Assembly: GCF_024297185.1 (NCBI RefSeq) | Contig: NZ_JANCTD010000006.1 | Span: forward strand, 248,001-312,000 | DNA length: 64,000 nt | From: Lewinella sp. JB7 | Lineage (GTDB): Bacteria > Bacteroidota > Bacteroidia > Chitinophagales > Saprospiraceae | Reading direction: 5' to 3' | In this document: positions 58,713-64,000 of the stretch, in pieces | How the letters are laid out: each line of letters starts with the position of its first letter | Position numbering within the stretch: position 1 is the first letter of the stretch | Notes under the pieces: model-generated | The model's input: the letters and a program-made list of their open reading frames with translations, nothing else | Told to the model about the DNA's origin: nothing | The model's database searches: none | Position numbers and translations under genes: made by a program

Positions 58713-58754
58713 GGGAAAAAGGACCACAATCGTTCCCCGGCTCAGCTAAATCCG

Positions 58755-58762
58755 TAACTTTG
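58755..58762 (+). promoter_or_regulatory. -7 box for glyA
   Basis: TAACTTTG, a perfect TAnnTTTG match, 22 nt before the glyA ATG. Confidence 0.55.
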
Positions 58763-58784
58763 CCCCCTCATAAAATCCGTCCCC

Positions 58785-60071
58785 ATGAACCGTGACTCCG
58801 CCGTATTCGACCGTATTGAGCGCGAACTCGATCGCCAACGCCACGGAATCGAGTTGATCGCTTCCGAGAACTTCACCAGCGCCGCCGTCATGGAAGCCGT
58901 CGGCAGCTGTCTGACCAACAAGTACGCCGAAGGTTACCCGGGTAAGCGCTACTACGGAGGCTGCGAGGTGGTGGACGAGATCGAGCAACTGGCCATCGAC
59001 CGCCTGTGCGAGCTCTTCGGCGCGGAGTACGCCAATGTACAGCCCCACTCCGGCGCTCAGGCCAACGCGGCCGTCTTTCTGGCCTGCCTGAAGCCCGGCG
59101 ATCGTACCCTCGGATTTAGCCTGGCGCACGGCGGACACCTCAGCCACGGTCACCCGGCGAACTTCAGCGGCAAGCACTTCGAAGCCCACTTCTACGGCGT
59201 GGAGGAGGAAACCGGCCGGGTAGATATGGACAAGGTGGCCGAAAAAGCCCGGGAAGTACGACCCAAAATGATCATCTGCGGGGCCTCGGCCTACAGCCGG
59301 GACTGGGACTACGCCCGCTTCCGCGAGATCGCCGACGAAGTAGGCGCCCTGCTGTTGGCCGACATCGCTCACCCGGCCGGTCTCATCGCCGCCGGCCTGC
59401 TGAACGACCCCATGCCGCACTGTCACATCGTGACGAGCACCACCCACAAGACCCTGCGCGGCCCCCGCGGTGGAATCATCATGATGGGCAAAGACTTCGA
59501 AAACCCCTGGGGCCGGAAGACTAAGAAGGGCAACCCCATCCGGATGAGCACCATCCTGAACAGCGCCGTATTCCCCGGTATGCAGGGCGGTCCGCTGGAG
59601 CACGTCATTGCCGGTAAGGCCGTAGCCTTCGGGGAGTGCCTGAGTGCCGACTGGAAGACCTACGGCAAACAGGTGATCGCTAACGCCCGCGCCATGGCCG
59701 AAGCCCTCAACGAACGTGGCTACCACATCATCAGCGGAGGTACCGATAACCACAGTATGCTCATCGACCTGAGCAACAAGGATATCACCGGCCGTGACGC
59801 CGAGGAAGCCCTGGGCAAGGCGGAAATCACGCTCAACAAGAATATGGTGCCCTTCGACAAAAAATCCGCTCTGGTTACCAGCGGTATCCGCATCGGCACG
59901 GCCGCCATCACTACCCGGGGCTTCCGGGAGGAGGACTGTAAGCAGACGGTTGCCTGGATCGACGAGGTGATTAACAATCCTGGTGATGATCAGCTTTTAG
60001 AGCGGGTACGTCAGGAGGTACACGCCTTCATGGACCGCTTCCCGCTCTACGAAGGGGCAATGGTCGGCTGA
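58785..60071 (+). CDS. glyA: Serine hydroxymethyltransferase
   Basis: 428 residues. The PLP enzyme that interconverts serine and glycine with tetrahydrofolate, the main source of one-carbon units. Motifs: [79 protein letters not shown] and [14 protein letters not shown] with the PLP-binding Lys222. The length matches the bacterial family. It has its own promoter and is monocistronic; no glycine riboswitch is seen in its 22-nt leader. Confidence 0.97.
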   Translation: MNRDSAVFDRIERELDRQRHGIELIASENFTSAAVMEAVGSCLTNKYAEGYPGKRYYGGCEVVDEIEQLAIDRLCELFGAEYANVQPHSGAQANAAVFLACLKPGDRTLGFSLAHGGHLSHGHPANFSGKHFEAHFYGVEEETGRVDMDKVAEKAREVRPKMIICGASAYSRDWDYARFREIADEVGALLLADIAHPAGLIAAGLLNDPMPHCHIVTSTTHKTLRGPRGGIIMMGKDFENPWGRKTKKGNPIRMSTILNSAVFPGMQGGPLEHVIAGKAVAFGECLSADWKTYGKQVIANARAMAEALNERGYHIISGGTDNHSMLIDLSNKDITGRDAEEALGKAEITLNKNMVPFDKKSALVTSGIRIGTAAITTRGFREEDCKQTVAWIDEVINNPGDDQLLERVRQEVHAFMDRFPLYEGAMVG

Positions 60072-60200
60072 TCATCCGGATTTTACCGAATTTTTAATGG
60101 CGGGACTGTATAGTAAGCGTATATTAATCGCGTTAGGATAAAGATGGCTTGCCCCCTATCTTGCTGGCGGCCACTTTGTCCAGCTTACTACCCCAGTCTT

Positions 60201-63200
60201 ATGCGAGTTCTTGTTTTCTGTTTCCTTACCGTCCTTTGTCTTTCACCCACCAACAACTTCGGTCAAAACATTTATAACGGAGATCTCTCCCGCCTGAATG
60301 CTGACGAACGTCGCTGGGTCGACTCCGTATACGCCTCCATGTCGGTGGACGAGCGGCTCGGGCAGCTCTTCATGATCCGCGCGCACAGCGACCTGGGCCC
60401 GGATCACGTGGCCAGTGTAGAGAAACAGATCAAGAACTACCACGTTGGCGGACTCTGCTTTTTCCAGGGCACGCCGGAAAAGCAACTCGAACTCACCAAC
60501 CGTTACCAGGGGCTCAGCAAACTGCCGATGATGGTCAGTATGGATGCCGAATGGGGACTGGGGATGCGGCTTCCCGGCCAGACGATCAGTTATCCTAAGC
60601 AACTGGCTCTGGGTGCGATCCGCAATAATCAGCTGCTCTACGACATGGGGGCGGAGATCGCCCGGCAGATGCACCGACTCGGCGTGAACGTAAGCTTCAG
60701 CCCCGTCCTCGACGTCAACAACAATCCAGATAACCCCGTCATTGCTACCCGCTCCTTCGGAGAAGACCGCTACAACGTGACCGCCAAGGGGTACATGTAC
60801 ATGAAGGGCCTGCAGGATAACGGCATCCTGGCCAGCGCCAAGCACTTTCCCGGGCACGGGGACACGGACGTCGACAGTCACCTCGATCTGCCCGTCATCA
60901 AGCATAGTCGCGCACGCCTCGACAGCATCGAGCTGTATCCCTTCCGGGCCCTCATTCGCTACGGTATCGGCAGCATGATGGCCGCCCATCTACAGATTCC
61001 CGCGCTTGATCCGCGGCCTAACCGGCCCTCCTCGCTGAGCAAGCCGATCGTCACCGATCTGCTGCGCAAGGAGCTCGGCTTTACCGGCCTTATCTTTACG
61101 GACGGACTCGAAATGAAGGGGGTCACGAAGCACTACGGCGACGGAGAAGTGGAAGCCGAAGCCATCGCGGCCGGCTCGGACATTTTACTCCTACCGGAAG
61201 ATATTGCCGCTTCCTTTACCGCCATTAAGCGCTACGTGGAGGAAGGAAAGATCACGGAACGGGGCATCGAGGAAAAGGTACGGCGCGTACTGCTGGCCAA
61301 ATACCGACTGGGCCTAACCCACCCCGCCTTCCCTCCCCTGAAAAACTTGAGGGCTGAATTGAATACCCCGGCCGCTTACACCCTGAAGCAGGAACTCGTA
61401 GAGGCCTCCATGACGCTCGTGCGCGACGCCGAAGGCCTGGTCCCGGTACAGACCCCGGATAAGGGAAAGATCATCTCCCTACGGATCGGTGCGGCGAAGC
61501 CCACCACCTTTACTACCCGCCTGGACGACTACGGGCAGATTACCCACCTCACTACGGCCAACGATCCGAGTGCGGCGGAGAAAAAGCAAATCCTCGACCG
61601 TATCCGCGCCAACGACGTCGTGATCGTAAGCCTGTACAGCGACGGCAGCCGGTTTATCGAAAAAGTACCAATTTCCGCACCGCTGCTGGGTTTACTGCGG
61701 GCGATCGACGAGAAATCCAAACTCGTCCTTACCGTCTTCGGAAATCCCTACAGCCTGGCACCCCTGGATGGATTCGGCACAATTCTGGAAGCCTATACCC
61801 GCGACGAGGTCGCTCAGGATGCCGCCGCCCAGGCGCTCTTCGGCGCGAACCGGATGACGGGCCGCCTCCCCGTCACGGCCAGCCCCGCCGCCCCCTACAA
61901 TGCCGGACTCGAAACAACGGCCAACTTCCGTATGGGTTACAGTACACCGGAGAGCGTGGGGCTCGATGGTGAAAAACTGGCCGCCCGGGTGGACGTGCTG
62001 GCCCGCGAAGCCATCAGCCAACGAGCAACCCCCGGCATGGTCGTGCTCGTGGCACGCCACGGGAAGATCGTTTTCGAAAAAGCCTACGGCCACCAAACCT
62101 ACCAAAAAGAACGCCCGGTCACCACCAACGACGTGTACGATCTGGCTTCGGTAACCAAGGTCGCGGCCACTACCCTCTGCATCATGAAATTGGTCGATGA
62201 GGGAAAGATCGATCTCGACAAGCCCCTGAGTCACTACCTCCCCGAACTGGCCGGGACAAATAAGGAGTACATCACCATCCGCCCGATTCTGGCCCACCGC
62301 GCGGGCTTGCACAGCTGGATTCCCTTCTACCGCTACACCCTCGGTCCGGGCCGCAACGCTCAGCCCAGTTCGCAATATTACCGTACGGCGCAGACCGGCA
62401 ACTTCGTGATTCCGGTCACCGATAAGCTGTACATGAATAAGTCGTACGTAGACTCGATCTGGCAGCAGATTTACGACAGTCCCCTGCCCAATATCGGGCG
62501 TTACCGCTACAGCGATCTCGGATTTTACCTGATGGCCAAGCTCGTCGACCGGGTCAGTGGGCTTACCGTGGACGAGTTCGCCGCCCGCTATTTTTACCGC
62601 CCCATGGGTCTCGAATCCCTGACCTTTAACCCCCTACGGTCGATTTCCCGCGATCGGATACCCCCTACGGAGATCGACAACTACTTCCGTATGTCGGCGA
62701 TCCAGGGCTTCGTGCACGATATGGGGGCGGGCATGATGGGTGGCGTTAGCGGTCACGCCGGCCTATTCGGATCGGCCCACGATGTAGCCGCTCTTTTCCA
62801 GATGCTGCTGCAGGAGGGCAGCTACGGTGGTCGGCGTTACCTGAGCGCGGAAACCATCCACCTGTTCACGAACCGTTTTCCCGGCGATATGCGGCGCGGA
62901 CTTGGCTTCGATATGAAACAGTTGGATTCCGACCGCAGCCTTAACGTATCCGAACGGGTTTCCTCCCGCACCTTCGGTCACCTGGGCTTTACCGGCACCG
63001 CCGTGTGGGCCGATCCGGTGGAAGACCTGGTTTACGTCTTCCTGTCCAATCGGACGTATCCGAATATGGAGAATAACAAACTAAGCAAACTGGATACCCG
63101 GAATAGCGTGCAGACGGCCGCCTACGAGGCGATTATACGCGACGCCAAATCCGCCAGTCCGCGCACTACCGTTACCGCCGGAGTCGGCAAGCGGCCCTAG
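60201..63200 (+). CDS. Exported GH3 glycosidase fused to a beta-lactamase-like serine hydrolase, 999 aa
   Basis: From the ATG at 60201 a signal peptide (VLVFCFLTVLCLSPTNNFGQ) leads into a glycoside hydrolase family 3 domain: SVDERLGQLFMIRAHSD, KHFPGHGDTDVDSHLDLP around residues 214-231 (NagZ-type active-site loop), LIFTDGLEMKGV with the catalytic Asp. A GH3 C-terminal domain follows, then from about residue 600 a class C beta-lactamase-like domain with SVTK (Ser650, Lys653) and YSDLGF. The fusion is typical of Bacteroidota; a role in peptidoglycan or aminosugar breakdown is inferred. It converges with the M48 gene, 3 bp apart. Confidence 0.92.
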   Translation: MRVLVFCFLTVLCLSPTNNFGQNIYNGDLSRLNADERRWVDSVYASMSVDERLGQLFMIRAHSDLGPDHVASVEKQIKNYHVGGLCFFQGTPEKQLELTNRYQGLSKLPMMVSMDAEWGLGMRLPGQTISYPKQLALGAIRNNQLLYDMGAEIARQMHRLGVNVSFSPVLDVNNNPDNPVIATRSFGEDRYNVTAKGYMYMKGLQDNGILASAKHFPGHGDTDVDSHLDLPVIKHSRARLDSIELYPFRALIRYGIGSMMAAHLQIPALDPRPNRPSSLSKPIVTDLLRKELGFTGLIFTDGLEMKGVTKHYGDGEVEAEAIAAGSDILLLPEDIAASFTAIKRYVEEGKITERGIEEKVRRVLLAKYRLGLTHPAFPPLKNLRAELNTPAAYTLKQELVEASMTLVRDAEGLVPVQTPDKGKIISLRIGAAKPTTFTTRLDDYGQITHLTTANDPSAAEKKQILDRIRANDVVIVSLYSDGSRFIEKVPISAPLLGLLRAIDEKSKLVLTVFGNPYSLAPLDGFGTILEAYTRDEVAQDAAAQALFGANRMTGRLPVTASPAAPYNAGLETTANFRMGYSTPESVGLDGEKLAARVDVLAREAISQRATPGMVVLVARHGKIVFEKAYGHQTYQKERPVTTNDVYDLASVTKVAATTLCIMKLVDEGKIDLDKPLSHYLPELAGTNKEYITIRPILAHRAGLHSWIPFYRYTLGPGRNAQPSSQYYRTAQTGNFVIPVTDKLYMNKSYVDSIWQQIYDSPLPNIGRYRYSDLGFYLMAKLVDRVSGLTVDEFAARYFYRPMGLESLTFNPLRSISRDRIPPTEIDNYFRMSAIQGFVHDMGAGMMGGVSGHAGLFGSAHDVAALFQMLLQEGSYGGRRYLSAETIHLFTNRFPGDMRRGLGFDMKQLDSDRSLNVSERVSSRTFGHLGFTGTAVWADPVEDLVYVFLSNRTYPNMENNKLSKLDTRNSVQTAAYEAIIRDAKSASPRTTVTAGVGKRP

Positions 63201-63203
63201 CGT

Positions 63204-64000
63204 TTAGGCTCCGCCGCTCATAGCCTTGATCAGGTAGCCGGCGGGCAGTTGGGTGTTCAGTTCCATACCGTTCAGGACGGCAAATTCGTTCAGGCGCGCC
63301 TGGGGAATACCGGCATCGAGTAGCGCCTGCTGTAGGCTCGTCGCGCGCGGGACGGTGACGATCTTGATGCGCTCCGGCTTGCGGTTAAGCTTGCTCTGGT
63401 CGGTCAGCTGCGCGAAGCTGCGAATGCTGCCCTCCATATCCCGGGCAAATTTATTGAAGTTCTGTGCCGTGGATAGTCCCGCCATCATGTAGGTGTTTCC
63501 CCCGTAGGCGATAAAGCTGGTGATGGTCCGCAGGGTCTGCGTCTGCCCGCTTTGCTGGTCCTGTTGCACGATGTCTCCGACGATGGTCGTCGCCGGTAGT
63601 CCGTTGATGGACTGATCGCTGCTGTTGGTTACCTGGACTTTATTCTGAGTCACGAACTGCTGGGCCGCGGCGGCGGGGTCCGTTCCTTCCGCCAGGCGCA
63701 TCTGCATGAGCGCGTTCTGGTCGGGGCTCACCATTTGCACCATGGTCGGGGAATTGATCAGTTGCCAGTTGGTGGGAATGCGGAAGTAAAACCGCAGGGC
63801 CGGGTGGTAAAAGGCACCGCTTTCCACGTAGCCCTGATTGGGGTCTTCTCCGTACAGGATCCCGTCGATCCGGCGCAGGTAGCCATCGCGGTCGACTTCG
63901 TAATCGGTGCGGGGGTTTGCGGCCTGGGCCTGTTTGGTCAGTTTGAGCACTTCGGCTTCCCGGTTCAAAGGATCGGGGTGCGTGCTCAGAAAGCTGGGCG
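63204..64000 (-). CDS. M48-family zinc metalloprotease, C-terminal part (cut by window edge)
   Basis: Minus-strand frame open to the window edge (265 codons). The first visible residues, PSFLSTHPDPLNREAEVLKL, contain the FxSTHPxPxxR segment found after the active-site domain of M48 peptidases such as BepA and LoiP. A TTG at 63968 is an internal codon, not the start. The rest (FYFRIPTNWQLINSPTMVQMVSPDQNALMQM, TIVGDIVQQDQQSG, PRATSLQQALLDAGIPQARLNEFAVLNGM) is the C-terminal extension seen in Bacteroidota members. The HExxH motif lies outside the window. Confidence 0.85.
   Translation of the reverse strand, partial: PSFLSTHPDPLNREAEVLKLTKQAQAANPRTDYEVDRDGYLRRIDGILYGEDPNQGYVESGAFYHPALRFYFRIPTNWQLINSPTMVQMVSPDQNALMQMRLAEGTDPAAAAQQFVTQNKVQVTNSSDQSINGLPATTIVGDIVQQDQQSGQTQTLRTITSFIAYGGNTYMMAGLSTAQNFNKFARDMEGSIRSFAQLTDQSKLNRKPERIKIVTVPRATSLQQALLDAGIPQARLNEFAVLNGMELNTQLPAGYLIKAMSGGA

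Overview
The window looks like chromosomal DNA of a GC-rich Bacteroidota, most like the Lewinella/Saprospiria group (inference; no rRNA or marker phylogeny was possible). The evidence is a C-terminal type IX secretion sorting domain, a protein with the PVC-type heme-dehydrogenase layout, many Bac-type lipoproteins, almost no Shine-Dalgarno sequences, and repeated Bacteroidota -7 promoter boxes (TAnnTTTG and the variants TAnCTTCG and TAnnTTTA) upstream of genes. Gene order is that of a core chromosome with many single-gene transcription units. I see no phage, integrase, transposase or CRISPR array.

Layout. 1-9.98 kb: a truncated beta-helix surface protein, a vWA-type membrane protein with an OmpR-type response regulator, a small methyltransferase, a cyclophilin lipoprotein, rfbC, a DCC-family thiol protein, a beta-CASP RNA metallo-hydrolase and two lipoproteins. 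10-21.6 kb: an esterase with an N-terminal starch-binding-like domain, an MltD-like lytic transglycosylase, a sugar/alcohol dehydrogenase cluster (GMC oxidoreductase, gluconate-dehydrogenase subunit 3, second GMC oxidoreductase), a MacB/FtsX-type ABC transporter, an SDR enzyme, tatC and a TPR membrane protein. 21.6-24.3 kb: a repeat-filled spacer abutting hemW, which has no ATG, GTG or TTG start, then two small envelope proteins. 24.6-28.7 kb: a 1041-residue SGNH/heme-dehydrogenase/cytochrome c lipoprotein overlapping a ThuA-like lipoprotein gene.

28.7-33.7 kb: a long palindrome, a promoter, tRNA-Phe, a previously unlisted 18-codon leader ORF with four consecutive His codons, an intrinsic terminator, then hisG-hisD-hisC and separately promoted hisB. 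The leader ORF starts two bases after the tRNA 3' end. This is the strongest regulatory signal in the window: a histidine attenuator that appears to be co-transcribed with a tRNA. 33.7-34.15 kb holds a second interspersed repeat array. 34.2-49.7 kb carries a 1162-residue exported protein of unknown function, trmB, a TPR lipoprotein, a patatin fused to a receiver-like domain, a T9SS-exported zinc metalloprotease, an S10-type carboxypeptidase and an ABC exporter. 49.8-64 kb carries a YfcC-type transporter, a metzincin lipoprotein, a 98-bp tandem hairpin repeat, polA, an HNH protein, a GreA-like factor, a MazG-type pyrophosphohydrolase, recA, glyA, a GH3/beta-lactamase fusion and a truncated M48 peptidase.

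The genes suggest an aerobic, polymer-degrading heterotroph: exported peptidases, peptidoglycan and glycan hydrolases, and periplasmic dehydrogenases that could be exported through Tat. Several spacers hold families of short palindromic repeats. At least six genes have the -7 box only 4-7 nt before the start codon, which implies leaderless mRNAs.
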